A stretch of 64,000 nt of DNA from positions 1,101,829-1,165,828 of the forward strand of contig JARFIW010000835.1 of assembly GCA_036346225.1 (NCBI GenBank), written 5' to 3'. A program made the position numbers and the translations under genes. Of the stretch, positions 10,567 through 21,824 are shown in pieces. The DNA is from Platerodrilus igneus. Lineage: Eukaryota > Arthropoda > Insecta > Coleoptera > Lycidae. The notes beneath the pieces were generated by a model. It was not told where the DNA came from. It searched no databases and saw nothing but the letters and a program-made list of their open reading frames with translations. Position 1 is the stretch's first letter. Every line of letters starts with the position of its first letter.

Positions 10567-11211
10567 GTAGTATAACTATGGAGAAGCTGGGACAGCCCTT
10601 TTTAAAGGGTCATAAATATCTTGTAAAGGGTGTGTGTATTATGGAAAAGAGAAGTATGTATGTGTGAAGGTCATGTATGTGTAGGTGTGTGTGTGTGTTA
10701 GTATTAGTTAGGTTTGAGGATAACGATAGTATGGCTATGGAGAAGCTGGCGGCCCTTTTAAAAGGATCATAAATATCTTGTAAAGGGTGTGCGTATTATA
10801 TAAAAGAGAGGTATGTATGTGCAGGTGTGTGCGTGTAGGGTGTAGGGTATGTATGGTTTGTCGGTGAAGTTAACGTGGAAGTCGTGCCGCCCTCGTGATA
10901 AAAGTGTGTGTGTAGATATCGATCGGGGGCGGTGTTGTTGTTGTTTTATTTTCGAAAAGAAAGGTATGTATCGTTATGTGTATAGGTGTGTAGGGGGCGT
11001 GCGTGTTTTAGTCTAAGACGAAATATCGTAAGGGCGCGCAAGTGGTGCGAACGTGTTTTTGTTTTAAGAGTGTGTTTTCGGGGGTGGTGGTCGCGATCGA
11101 GAATAAGTCTGGGTAAATAACCGCAAGGGTTTTTTATTACAGGTGTCGATAAGAAAAAAATTGCGATGGCCCTTTAAAAGGGCTGTCTCAGCTTCTCCAT
11201 AGCTATACTAC
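10567..11211. mobile_element. MITE-like unit with 43-bp terminal inverted repeats
   Basis: The left end gtagtataactatggagaa... (10,567-10,609) is repeated inverted at 11,169-11,211 (...ttctccatagctatactac), with only a few mismatches over about 43 bp. TGA flanks both ends (10,564-10,566 and 11,212-11,214), a possible 3-bp target duplication. A third, direct copy of the terminal module (ctatggagaagctggcggccc) starts near 10,735, giving a subterminal tandem duplication of about 100 bp. The interior is GT-rich and non-coding. The terminal module contains the palindrome cccttttaaaaggg. It could alternatively be terminal DNA of the neighbouring Polinton-like element. Confidence 0.55.
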
Positions 11212-11320
11212 TGACGTAATCGTATTTTTGCTCAAGATGGTTCGATCGATGACGTGTGCGTGTATTTTTGCCCTCCGAGAGAAGATGATGAAAGTGCGCT
11301 ATTTAATTCGTATACAAATA

Positions 11321-11520
11321 CGGGGTCATGATTATCTCATCGGACACACGTGCAAGACGTTTCAAGTAAACTTTTAATAATTTGGAAATGTTACGCTCGA
11401 TGTTTTCGTAGGCAATTATGATGAAGTATTTAAAATAACGCAGAGATTTCAGATCGTCGGGCAAGAGAAAAAAAACGGGGTCGCGATTATCTCATCGGAC
11501 ACGTGCAAGACGTTTTAAAT
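11321..11520 (+). repeat. Direct repeat upstream of the Polinton-like genes
   Basis: A block of about 43 bp beginning ggggtcatgattatctcatc at about 11,321 is repeated at about 11,479 with a few changes (shared gattatctcatcggacac and gtgcaagacgttt). The unit spacing is about 158 bp. It lies in the non-coding region left of the first Polinton-like gene, where a terminal inverted repeat would be expected. No inverted counterpart was found right of 26.4 kb. Confidence 0.55.
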
Positions 11521-11760
11521 GTAATTGTTTCGGTATAAATGGTAAAAAAGTTCTTCCTTAATTTTGTGTGCATTATATGAACCCAAAGCATATACGATGA
11601 CGAAATCGTATTTTTGCCGAGAAATAAAAAGTGGTCGTAAATTTTGTATAGTATACATTCATTATATAAAGCGGAAGTTAAAATATAAATGATCGAGTAT
11701 GTTTGTATAATTATTTTTTATTATCGAAGTCGGGAATCGCTTTTGTTAAAACATTGTATG

Positions 11761-11768
11761 TATAAAAG
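11761..11768 (+). promoter_or_regulatory. Possible TATA box
   Basis: tataaaag followed about 60 bases later by cgtgagtaagt, a donor-like site, and a ttcag acceptor-like site. It is one of two TATA-like motifs upstream of the plus-strand block. Weak evidence. Confidence 0.25.
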
Positions 11769-12193
11769 ATAGCTTCTTGGAACGCGTTAAGAAAATACTG
11801 TAGTTTAAGATTACATCATTCGTGAGTAAGTTTTAATTTCAGTACACATTGTTTTGAATCATTAATTATATAGGAACCCATTACTTTTAACAAATATGGT
11901 TTATAAATCCTCGAAATATAGACGATTGAAATTTTTATATTCTTTTATCGATGCCGAGTCGGCGAAAATGTCTTTAGTTACTTACATCTTTGAATAAAAA
12001 TATGCTCATTAATTTTTATGCGATTTCAATATCCGCATAATAAAAGATAACGTTTTTAATTTGAATGAGCTTTCTTTGTCCAAAACAAGGGCAATGCTAT
12101 TTAATTCTAATGAATTGCTATCGTTAATGTCTGAATCGTGTATGTGGGGAGCGGTTTTCAGATGCGTAATAAATTGTACGTCATTCGGAGTGA

Positions 12194-12202
12194 TATAAAT
12201 AG
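12194..12202 (+). promoter_or_regulatory. Probable TATA box of the left gene block
   Basis: tataaatag, 160 bases upstream of the first ATG at 12,354. The intervening leader contains aaaacaggtaataatt, a plausible donor for a leader intron. Position and consensus suit an RNA polymerase II promoter for the first plus-strand gene. Confidence 0.4.
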
Positions 12203-12353
12203 AGATCCCTTGTAAGGCTTTTTATCTTGTAAAATATAAGTTTGAGAGTCGTGCAACGTGTTTTGTCATCGTGCAGCTTGCATTAAAAACAGGTAATAAT
12301 TGTAAATATATTTTTTAACTTTATGTAATTATATTCGTAATTAGAATTAAAAT

Positions 12354-12857
12354 ATGGAGTTAATTAAAAAAATCAATTCAGTAAGCCGCATCGATAGGAA
12401 GAAGACCGTAAAAGTCAAAGATCTCGAGCTACAGCGCCCTTATCCGGTTTTAAGCATCAAATCTCTTCAGTCAAAGAAGAATTCTCGGCTCATTCTCGTC
12501 GAATTAGAAGAATGCGTTGTGTTCCTTCCGCAGAGAATCGCGGACGTAATTAGCGACAAAGATATCGAAGAGCTGAATAAACAGGAATGCCTTTGTTTGC
12601 ACTACCTAGGATCGTTCGAAGTTGGTTAGTATTTAATATTTTAATTTTTTATTTAAAAAACTAATACGAAATTCGTTTATTTTAAAGGTAAACCTAATCC
12701 TGCAGCGAGTATTTCCTTCTGCTGCATGGGCGAAAAACAAAAGGATCCATCATCATCAGCCCTCACGGATCCTCCCAAGGAAAATCAAGAACGGCAAGAG
12801 CAAAAAGCCATCCGTATCGTCATCACACTAGAATACCTACCTATACATGGTAATTAA
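12354..12857 (+). CDS. Small conserved-looking protein of the Polinton-like element, one intron
   Basis: An intact 90-codon frame from ATG 12,354 reaches SFEV and then meets a consensus-like donor (gttagt at 12,625) and acceptor (tttaaag ending 12,687). Removing this 63-base gap keeps phase and continues GKPNPAASISFC to a stop at 12,855-12,857, giving about 145 residues. Visible features are an early basic segment RIDRKKTVKVKDLE, the stretch SRLILVELEECVVFLPQRI, an Asp/Glu-rich helix, and a charged Gln/Glu-rich tail. It resembles, from memory, a small unnamed protein found beside arthropod Polinton polymerases. No function is known to me. It is the least damaged gene in the element. The stop-proximal ggtaatt could also be a second donor. 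Confidence 0.5.
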
Positions 12858-12906
12858 TTTTATAATTTTAGTATTTTTACATCTTGATTTTTAAAGTTAT
12901 GAGTAT

Positions 12907-13598
12907 TGAATATAGAATTAGATCAGCAACCCATTACAATCGTGATATGCTAATTGCGGATTATCCACATAATTTTTATAGAATCGCATGCAAGGAATTG
13001 CCTGCTTATTTAAAAGACTTTAAATATCGGGACGGTTTTTGATTGGGTCTCGAGCCCTTTTTCTATTTTGCATGCAATTTAATTTGTTCGACAATTTAAC
13101 GTGCTTAGAAGATTCGTATTCTAACACAATAGCGTTTTGCTTCACCGACGTGTCTCGTATGAAAGAAAAGCTTTTAATTTATGTAATTACGACCGAAGGG
13201 CATTTTATAATATTAGCGAAAGCATCTCGGCCGGTATTAGGTTGTTTAGATTTGTAGATCAATCTGCCGTATCGCCATTAAAAACAGTGTTTAATTTTCA
13301 GTATAAATGTGAAAGTGACATTTTCTTTTATGCAATTCTAAGAACCGATTGCCTATACGTGGACTTAAAAAATAGAGAATTCGTGTTTTCAACTCAATTT
13401 ATTAATTCTTTGTTGATTTGCAGAAAAACCCTCCGCATGCGCTTGCATGAAATCGGCGATTTATTTGTCTATAGTAAATGTGTTAGAACGACAGATGTAT
13501 TTTCTATAAAATCAACTAAAATTACAGATTCAGAAAAATATGCTATAGACTTATCCTTTTGTATAAGATTTTTAAACTCGTACAAATTGTTAGAATAA
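12907..13598 (+). pseudogene. Unknown protein of the left gene block, broken
   Basis: Starts with MSIEYRIRSATHY at 12,913 and runs to about 13,041, where a stop interrupts it. Open frames at 13,039-13,257 and 13,137-13,598 overlap and appear to be parts of one coding region joined by frameshifts. The last and longest piece contains GIRLFRFVDQSAVSPLK, REFVFSTQFINSLL and a hydrophobic end. I do not recognise a domain. Its position, between the small spliced gene and PolB on the same strand, suggests a replication-associated or terminal-protein-like role, but nothing in the sequence proves that. Confidence 0.4.
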
Positions 13599-13734
13599 AA
13601 CGGGGAACTGCATGCCGAATTAGAAGCCATTTTATGGTTCTGCGATTTATCGCCCAAAGACGATACGCCGAACGTATTAGTAAAATTGCACGGTTCAAAA
13701 TACAGAAAGTTGGCATTGAAATACGAAAAAAAAA

Positions 13735-16700
13735 ATGTTAACTAACAGAAAAATCGAAGCGGACGCGGGCGTTTCGATGTGTTGTGATCAGATGCTACAG
13801 TTGTATCGAAAAGTGCACGCAATTTTAACGAAATGTCGTAAAACTAAAGTATTTCGCAATTGGGTTCGAATATTAAAATCACACATTCACAACACCGAAT
13901 CGATTTTAAGAACGGTGAAACAAACTTCTTCTTCGCTCTCGGCTAGTTATCTGAATCTATTCGAAAATCTTCTATGCCATATGAAAAGATATAAAATGCT
14001 ATTTAAAATCTATTAAAAAACTACTGCGGCAGAATGTTCCTAAACAATGGATGTATTCTCGGAGCACGCCTCGACATTCTGAATTGGTTTGGAAGCCGAT
14101 CGTGTCTGCGTTTAAATCGAGAATTCAAACAGCTCAAATTATTAATGTTGCACATAAAGATCTTAATTTATTTATCGAAGATTGTAAAAACTAATTTTAT
14201 CCAAATTGTATACGATTTTAAAAATCACTCGGTAAACCTTAAAATTAATGTCGTGTTAGCGTGCGATTTTTCAAATTTTCCGTCGCGCGTAACGAAAATG
14301 AGTTTCAAACTAGGTATTTTCGACGCCCAACTTTTAATTTGTTTCGGCAATTTAGAAGTTTAACGAGTGGTTTGCGTGCAATATCGCAACACGCTTGTTG
14401 GATAAAATAGAGAACGACGCAATGCACGGGTCAGGATTCACGCTATCCGAAATATTATTTTAAATGTTAATATTAATAAATGCTATGATATGTTTCACGC
14501 GAGTTGTTTCATGCCTCTTCCTATCGCAATTCAAAACAAAAGGCCTGTTTAAACATTAGAAACAATGATTTTCATGCTTTTATTGGAGCGTTTTAGCCGG
14601 AATAATTAAGCCTACAGCAGGTAAGCATGCTAATCGCACAACTTCGTATCCGCATTTTGCAGAAATTTTTAATATGAAAAATTTGGTCAGCCCCATGCCT
14701 ATATCGGATATATCGAAATTCGAAAAGCAGAATGATATTTCTGTAAATGTTTTGCTCTTATTTTAAAACGCGCTCGATACATCGTAACACCGGTACAATT
14801 AACTAGCCAAAACGAGATAAACACGTTAATCTGTTGATTGTTGAAGATGCGTATGTCGACGAGTCGTCAAAATTTAATTCTGACGACGGCGAAGACGTCA
14901 ACGGCGATGACGACGACGACGACGGCGACGAGGCCGATAAAGTTGGAAAAAGTTTGGAAGAATTAAAAAAATATTAAAGATTATAAACGGGGCGTTAGAT
15001 ATCATTATTGTCTTATAAAAAATTTAGCCTCACTTGTGAGAGGCCAATTAACTAAACATACGGGTCACTTTTACGTATGCGATAGATGTCTCTCCTATTT
15101 TTACGATCGCAAACGTCTCGATGTCCACGAGCAAGTATGCGAAAAACTTAACGAGTGTCGTGTTATTTTACCCTCCGAAAAAAACAAATATTTACAATTT
15201 AAAGATTTTAAGTATAAAATACCTGTGCCGATGGTGGTTTATTCTGACATAGAATGCCTTATTAAAAAACCGAAAGAGCTTCCGAATCAGAACGCACTTT
15301 CAAATACCAGGAACATATTCCGTTTTCAATAGGATATTATTTTTATTGTGGATATGACGAATCTCTTTCATATTACAGTCCATACACGGGCACAGACTGC
15401 ATTTCTTGGTTTGTGCGACAATTAAAACATATTGCCATATGTTATGGGAGCGCATTTTTAAAAACGAGCCTGCTACGTCCTCTATAGATGCCTCGACGGC
15501 AAAAACGTGCTTTATTTGCGAAGTCGATTTCTTGCCGGACGACGAAAAGGTTATCGATCACGATCACATGAATGGTTCTGTAAGAGGTGTTGCGCATAGC
15601 AGCTGTAATTTAAATTTTAGGTTATTTCCAATTATTCCGTAGTCTATCATAATTTGAGCAATTATGATGCTCATTTTATTATTAAAGAGCTTGCTAACGC
15701 TTTCGAAGGCCCCATGAATATAATACCCTTGAATAATGAAAATACATAACATTTTCTAAAAAATACAACGACGCAAATGTGACGTTCAGATTCATAGATT
15801 CCTTTCGCTTTATGGCAATGTCATTGGAAAAATTAGCATGCGAGTTGTCTTTCGATGACTTTAAAGTTTTAAAAAGGAATTTAGCTCGCTAAACCCGGAT
15901 CGCATTAAATTGCTAATGCGCAAGGGTATTTTCCTACAGTATTTGGATGACATTTTGAAATTAAGCGAAGAAAATCTTCCTCCTATAGAATGTTTTATAG
16001 CAATCTTAATGAATCACATATTGAAGAATCGGAATATATTCATGCGCAAACCGTATGGAGCACTTTTAAATGCAAAATTTAGGCGACTACGCGGACCTAT
16101 ATTTAAAATGCGACATTCTTTTACTTTGCGATATATTCCAAGACTTTAGAAAAATTGTCTTGAAACATACAAATTGGATCCCTTAAATTTTGTGACTTTG
16201 GCGAGCTACTCGTGGTCTAGCATGTTATTATATACTAAAATCAGGCTAGAACTAATTTGTGACGTCGACATGTTTTTAATGATCGAAAGAGGCATTCGGG
16301 GGGGCCTTACTCAAGTCGTAAAACGATATGTAGAATCCAATAATAAATATTATCCCCAAACGTATGATCCATCGCCGAATAAATTTTTATTTTACGGAGA
16401 TATTAATAATCTCTATGGTCATGCCGAATCTTGCTATTTGCCTTACGGGATTTCAAATGGCTAACGCCTGAAGAAATATTAAAATTTAATGTTACAACGG
16501 TGAGCATTACGAGCGATAAAGGTTATATTATCGAATGCGACTTGGAATTTCCTACGGACATTCACGACGCTCAGAAAGAGTTGCCGATGTGCCCAGAACA
16601 GGACACGCCTCCGGGCTCGAAATTTTCAAAATTAATGTGCACTCTCACGAAAAGTTCAACTACGTTGTGCATTACAGAAATCTCAGGTTTATTTATCTGC

Positions 16701-17618
16701 GGGCGTAGTTATGACGCGCGTTCATAAGGTTTTAGAATTCGGTCAGTCTCCTTGGTTGAGACCGTTTGTCGAATTAAATACAAGAATGCGCACGGAAGCT
16801 AAAACGGAATTTGCACAAAATCTATATAAATTTGCAAACAATTCCATTTTGGTAAAACAATGGAGAATGTTAGGAAAAGACGCGTCATAAAATTAGTGAC
16901 TCATTGGAGCGGTCGGTATGGTGCTCTATCTTTAATTTCCAAACCAAATTTCCATTCGGCAACGATTTTTGACAAAAATCTGGTCGCGATCGAATTGAGC
17001 AAAACAGAGATAGAGTTCAACAAACCTATCTACATAGTATGGCCATCTTAGAATTATCAAAATTGAATTATATAATTTTCACTACGATTTCATGAAGGCA
17101 AAATTTGCAAATAATTGCGAATTATGCTACATGGACACCGACAGCCTTTTGTATAGTGTGACGTGCAATGATTTCTATGAAGAGTGTATAAAGACGAATC
17201 TAGAAAAATTTGATACGAGCGCTTATGATCCCGATAACATCTATAAAATTCCTTTAATTAATAAAAAAGTCATTGGTCTTATGAAAGACGAAACTAGAGG
17301 TCGTATTTTAACGCACTTTGTAGGCCTTCGATCGAAAATGTACTCTTTAAAAAAGAAGGCCGTGAGATAATAAAGAAGGCTAAGGGTGTTAAAAAGTACA
17401 TTATCGATCAGCAAATCTGTTTCGATCACTATCTCGATACGTTACGAAATAAAGTAGTTATAGAGCGAGACCAAAATAGCATACGATCATATTTGCATAA
17501 GGTATATTCCATACGTCAGACGAAAATTGCTTTAAGTTATCAAGATGATAAAAGATACATTTTATCTAACGGAATAGATACTTTGCCTCATGGGCACTAT
17601 CTAATAAAGGACCTTTGA
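13735..17618 (+). pseudogene. polB: Protein-primed family B DNA polymerase of the Polinton-like element
   Basis: A broken 3.9-kb coding region. The helical N-terminal part is at 13,735-14,195. After several frameshifts, a Cys/His cluster (YVCDRCLSYF, about 15,075) precedes the exonuclease motif VVYSDIECLI (15,236). An HNH-like insert follows, with CFICEVDF and IDHDHMNGSVRG (about 15,510-15,600), then a YDAHF exonuclease block. Polymerase motif A lies in GDINNLYGHAES (about 16,398), motif B (K-x3-N-S) near 16,831-16,860 with a frameshift inside it, and motif C in CYMDTDSLL (about 17,126) with both catalytic Asp retained. The end LPHGHY is typical of the family, and aataaa overlaps the stop at 17,618. 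This enzyme would replicate the linear DNA from a protein primer. At least ten stops or shifts make it inactive. Confidence 0.85.
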
Positions 17619-17639
17619 ATAAAACCATATTTTATTTTG

Positions 17640-18070
17640 TGAATTGCATGTTTATTATAAAAAATAATTAAAATCTTGTAACGAGAAAGAAATTGCATTG
17701 TCTTTTTGTATTTTTATATTATAAAAACCGCATTGTATTTTTTAATTTTTTATATTATGTATAAAATTAATTTAAAAATATATTTTAAGCGCTGTTGTAG
17801 AGGCTCTCTTTGTTATATTGTAATCAAGAAAAAAGCATTGTATTTTGTTATTTTTATATTTATTATAAAATTAATTAAAATATTGTAACAAGCCAAGATA
17901 AAAAAAACTGCATTGTATTTTTATTTTTATATTATGTATAAAATAAACTAAAATAATACATTTTAAGTGCTGCTGCATGTCAAAGTATCGCAGTTGTAGC
18001 GTCTCTATCTTTCTTATTTTTACAAGATCAAAAAAATGTATAATAAAAATCAAACAAAAAAGAAACAAAT
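17640..18070. repeat. Convergent-end spacer with AT-rich direct repeats
   Basis: Between the tail-to-tail PolB and integrase genes, a unit containing gcattgtatttt, tatattatgtataaaat and tttaagcgctg recurs near 17,730, 17,837 and 17,910 with drift. The spacer is over 80 percent A+T in most of its length and carries aataaa-type signals on both strands, suiting a shared 3' processing region. No gene seen. Confidence 0.45.
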
Positions 18071-18125
18071 TTTTATTTTTGAAATGTAACATATTTATAT
18101 AATAAAAATATAAAAAACAAATGTT

Positions 18126-19076
18126 TTATTTTAAATGTAACAATCTATATAAGATCAGCTTTTGAATCCAGGAAGGCTCTTGGAAGCCCAACCATTTGAC
18201 GAGAATTTTGGTTCCTTTTCGCCTTAGTATTTTCTCGATAAGGTAAATATTTGGAACTCTCGTTTTCTGCAGCTCAGCTTCATAAAACTGTCCCAATACT
18301 GGATCGCCATGCATGTCGACGAGTAAATAAGTAGTCGGATTTGCTCGAAACACTTTACATATTTTAAACGTCTCCTCGCTCCAGTTTGCATTGTAGCCCT
18401 TAGAAAAATACTTCTATATTTTGAAATGCGTACAAAGTCGTCCACGGCATAACGAGGTTTTCTAGTCGCCAGTTTTAATTTATCGTAAACTTTCAGACGC
18501 GTTTTCGCGGTCACATTTTGGGTTTTCTTTTAGTGGTCGAATGCACCGTATCGTTGTATTTCGATACAATCGAATCGATTATATCAATCCACTTCCATTT
18601 GCCTCTCAGACTAAAAGCTTTATACAGTTTGTTTTTATCGTTCTGATTGCACGTTCTACGATGGCGGCTTTGATTGAGCTATATGTGGAGTAATGATTAA
18701 TATCGCCATATTCCTTCATCAGCCGTGCAAATTGGCCGTTATAAAATTCTGTACCATTATCTGTTTGCAGATTTTTCGGTAAAGGCGGCCGCGATCTTTT
18801 AATTTCATTTAGAATCTCGCGCATCGCAGATGTGACTTCATGACCATTCTTGGATTTAAGCGGTCTCGTCCATAAATATTTCGAATAGCAATCGATCACG
18901 AGTAGAATATACTTATGCCCTTTATTATATTTCGAATATGGAATAAATTCAGCAATATCGGCTTGGAATAAGTCGTGATAAGATTTGATGATCGTTCTTC
19001 GACGTGGAAAATTTATTCTAACCCCTCTGTGCAGTTCATCCACTAGTATTTCCTTATCGTTATATTTCTTAGACAT
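18126..19076 (-). pseudogene. Polinton integrase (rve) with C-terminal chromodomain
   Basis: The N-terminal 156 residues (19,076-18,606) are open and contain the retroviral-type DDE core: FQADIAEFIPYS (first Asp), LQTDNGTEFYNG (second Asp) and AIVERAIRTIK (Glu). The frame then breaks near 18,610. The C-terminal half is split between frames at 18,514-18,224 and 18,353-18,126. It includes KLATRKPRYAVDDFVRISK, a typical SH3-like region, and a chromodomain-like end: IEKILRRKGTKILVKWLGF then EPSW. Polinton integrases insert the element and duplicate 6 bp. The gene lies last in the leftward block, next to the fibre-like gene (2-base gap). Confidence 0.85.
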
Positions 19077-19078
19077 TT

Positions 19079-19978
19079 TTAAGGTTTGACACGAGTATGA
19101 GAGTTAGACGACGAGGCTTTATCTTGCTCCAATAACACGTGCAGGTGTCTTATAACGTCGGTATTAATTTTGTGAAATTGTAAATCGCCTCCAGCAGACG
19201 TCTTGACTCCGTCTAATTTCAAGTGGTTGAAAATCAGGAAGTTCGTGTTTAAAACAACTTCGTTCAACACTTGAACGACCGATTGCAATACATCTCGAAT
19301 GATCACGTTATCGCGGTGAATGGCGACACCTTCGATAAGATTTTGTATTCTCGCGTTCACATAGAACTTAGAAACGGCATCGTGCTCATCTTCGGCCTCG
19401 CCTATGTTGACAATTCTCAAGCCTCGAGTCGAAGTTCTTGGCCTTACCGTCGTCGATCGTGGTTAGTTTCATAAAATTTTGCGCTTTTTCTGACAACGTC
19501 GAGTCCACGTATCTCTTGTTAACGGCATCGCCGAGCTCTGCGGGGTCGTGCAAATTTACAATGGATCGCGATTTGGCGTCAAATTTAAGTTTCTTATTAG
19601 CATGCGTTTTTCCCGAAGATGAAGCGGTCAAACATATTTCCAATGCTTTGCCTATACGCAGATTGAGTTCTTCGCTGCAAAATTTTAAGTTTACGCCGTC
19701 GTTTGATTTTTAGGATCGGCCAAATTCACTATTCTAAAATCCTTCAAGTTAACTATTTTCTCGTCCTCGTCCAATACCAAGGCGCTTCGTTTATTTACCG
19801 CATCCGTTCCGGTCACGGGATTGCCTACGTTGCAAAGTTTTCTATTTTCTATGTTGAAATCGCCTTCCGGAGTTAGTTTAAAGCCTACACCAGGAGGCCC
19901 GCGCGCAGCAGTATTACCAAACCCTCCGCCTCCAGAGTCTCTGGCAACATACGCTCTTCCAAATTTATCGACGACCAT
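19079..19978 (-). pseudogene. Tail-fibre-like protein with D-A-V-N-K repeats
   Basis: Three frames from ATG 19,978: 19,978-19,691, 19,643-19,386 and 19,420-19,079, separated by two frameshifts. The N-terminus is glycine-rich (RDSGGGGFGN, ARGPPGVGFKL). The body carries repeats of the type I-V-N-L-x-D-P/x-E then D-A-V-N-K-R: CNVGNPVTGTDAVNKRS, IVNLHDPAELGDAVNKRYVD and IVNIGEAEDEHDAVSKFYV. This repeat is well known from bacteriophage tail fibres, where it forms trimeric shafts. The C-terminal 100 residues are helical and lack the repeat. By analogy it could be a virion fibre or receptor-binding protein. That role is inference; the repeat itself is directly visible. Confidence 0.65.
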
Positions 19979-20017
19979 TTTATTTCTGAGACTATTCTAT
20001 AGAACGTGTATATTTTA

Positions 20018-21058
20018 TTAGGCGATTAATTTCGCCTCCTTTAATTCGGATATAATAGAAAGAAATTCGTTTTGATTCTGAGAGCTATTGTTGCCCGCCG
20101 AACGTTCGGCCATCAACAAACGAAGCCGGCTCACCAGCTCGGCCGGCGAGTCCCAATGAACGTATTCTATCTCATGATTAGAATTATCGAATTTTTTGTA
20201 TCGCCAAATTCTGCTTATATTACTCGATGGCTGTCTTTTTCGATAAATTATCCATACCGAGACCTTTCTTTTTCTTCGTTATTTTGGATCGTAATTGCAT
20301 GGGAATCGTAGGAGTCGCCGATGCTGTATTCATCTCTCTTGACGACAACGACGACGGTGACGGCGACGAAGCATGCTGCGGCGAGGAGGAGGCGTAGATA
20401 TTGTAGTCGCCACGGGCGACGGTGTTAAATTCGGAACGATATAATTTTTATATTTGGGCGTTTTAGGCAGATCCTTGCGAAACAGTTTATTATATGCATT
20501 GGTTTTCTTCAAAATATCGATGTAATTTTTACATCTAGCTCGGAAGGATTGCCAGCAGGCGTTTTCTTATTCGAAGGATTTTCTTATAAGTTAACAATCG
20601 AAGTAAGCCCTCCGTAATAGGATATTTTTATTTCTAATATTAATCGTAGATCCGTCGTCTGCAATAGCTAACTCTGAATTGCCCATAGACCATTTATTCG
20701 AAAGGTCGTCGTATTGAATGCCGATTCCGGTATCGTCTATATTGGGATCCTCGCTTTTGGACAGGATGTCGGCATACTTTTTAAGTAAGGCATCTGAACC
20801 GTCGCCGACATTATCAGATTCGTGCTCCGCATTCTGACGTCGAATATAATTAGGATTTTTACTTGCAGAGAATTTTGATAGCGATTTTAACGGTTCTAGT
20901 AATTGAGCATGCTTCATTCCGTATTTTAATTGAGCTCGATTTTGATCTCGTTTAAAATCTAAAACTTTTCTTATCGTTTTAGTGGCCTGCACTACGGCTC
21001 GATTTAAATTCGTAGAGTGACGTCGTCGTCGTCCTCGTCTCATCGCAGCCGCAGACAT
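20018..21058 (-). pseudogene. DUF8207-like protein of the Polinton-like element
   Basis: ATG at 21,058 opens with a very basic N-terminus (MRRGRRRRHS), then long charged helices, then DDTGIGIQYDDLSNKWSMG and SELAIADDGSTINI, which fit the DUF8207 family common in arthropod Polinton-like elements. After a frameshift near 20,590, NAYNKLFRKDLPKTPKYKNY and a Pro/Thr/Ser-rich segment follow, and the C-terminus EYVHWDSPAELVSRLRLL and SIISELKEAKLIA ends at 20,018. Function is not established. The basic N-terminus and the location among virion genes suggest a DNA-associated or internal virion protein. Confidence 0.65.
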
Positions 21059-21089
21059 TGCGTTGATGAAAGTTCGCTCGAACGTCGTG

Positions 21090-21819
21090 ATTTTAAATAC
21101 ATATGTAATGATCGAATCCTTTACGGTAGCGGCCCTCGTTTATGGCTTTTCTTTGTCTACCACTAAGAATCCGTATCCGGCTTTATTGCCATCGCCGTCT
21201 TTTTTCCCACGCTAGACGGCACATCTTTTGAAATCTTCGAAGCTCATGTCGGTATTAATGTGCTCCGAATAGATATGTCTTAAGTTCATTTCGTCTTGCA
21301 AAAAAACTATAATTAAATTTGTATTGTCGCGAATAAGATGCTTCGGTATTCTTGCATACGATTGGCTGAGGTAGAACGCGTCTATATTCTTATGACGGCT
21401 CATTGAAAAATATTGACGAATCGCGTTTTGTTCGTGACATTGAATGTCGTCGAAAATGAAAATCGAATTACTCTTAGCATCTTGCGGTGAAATTATTTCA
21501 GAATTTTCGCTAAATTCGTAATAGCCTAGTCCCTTGATCGGTCTCAAAACTCGACTCAAAAAATCGTATTTGGGCTGAAATAGCGACTTGGAGTAAATGT
21601 AAACGTTTTCAAATTCCAATCCGTTGGGTGCCAGTAACAAACTCAAAATCAGGTTTGTTTTACCGCACGCAGAAGGTCCGCATACGATGCATCTTATGCT
21701 GGCCGGTAAGAGATCTCCGTGCTTTTGCGCGTTCCAAAATAGGAATAAGGATCATCCTGCTCGACCGTTAGATCCATATTTGCAACCGGTAGAGATTGTT
21801 TCTGTTTAATAACCTTCAT
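21090..21819 (-). pseudogene. A32/FtsK-HerA-type genome-packaging ATPase
   Basis: Start ATG at 21,819 (MKVIKQKQSLPVAN), frameshift near 21,730. The Walker A loop CGPSACGKTN lies near 21,690-21,660 in a second frame. The frame 21,646-21,212 continues YSKSLFQPKYDFL and the Walker B stretch SNSIFIFDDIQC with paired Asp, then AIRQYFSMSRHKNIDAFYLS and LIRDNTNLI, a conserved order in Polinton and poxvirus-A32-like ATPases. Sequence resembling the family C-terminus (GYGFLVVDKEK) follows a stop after KRCAV, down to about 21,100. The enzyme would pump DNA into capsids. It directly follows the major capsid gene. Confidence 0.8.
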
Positions 21820-21824
21820 GTCTA

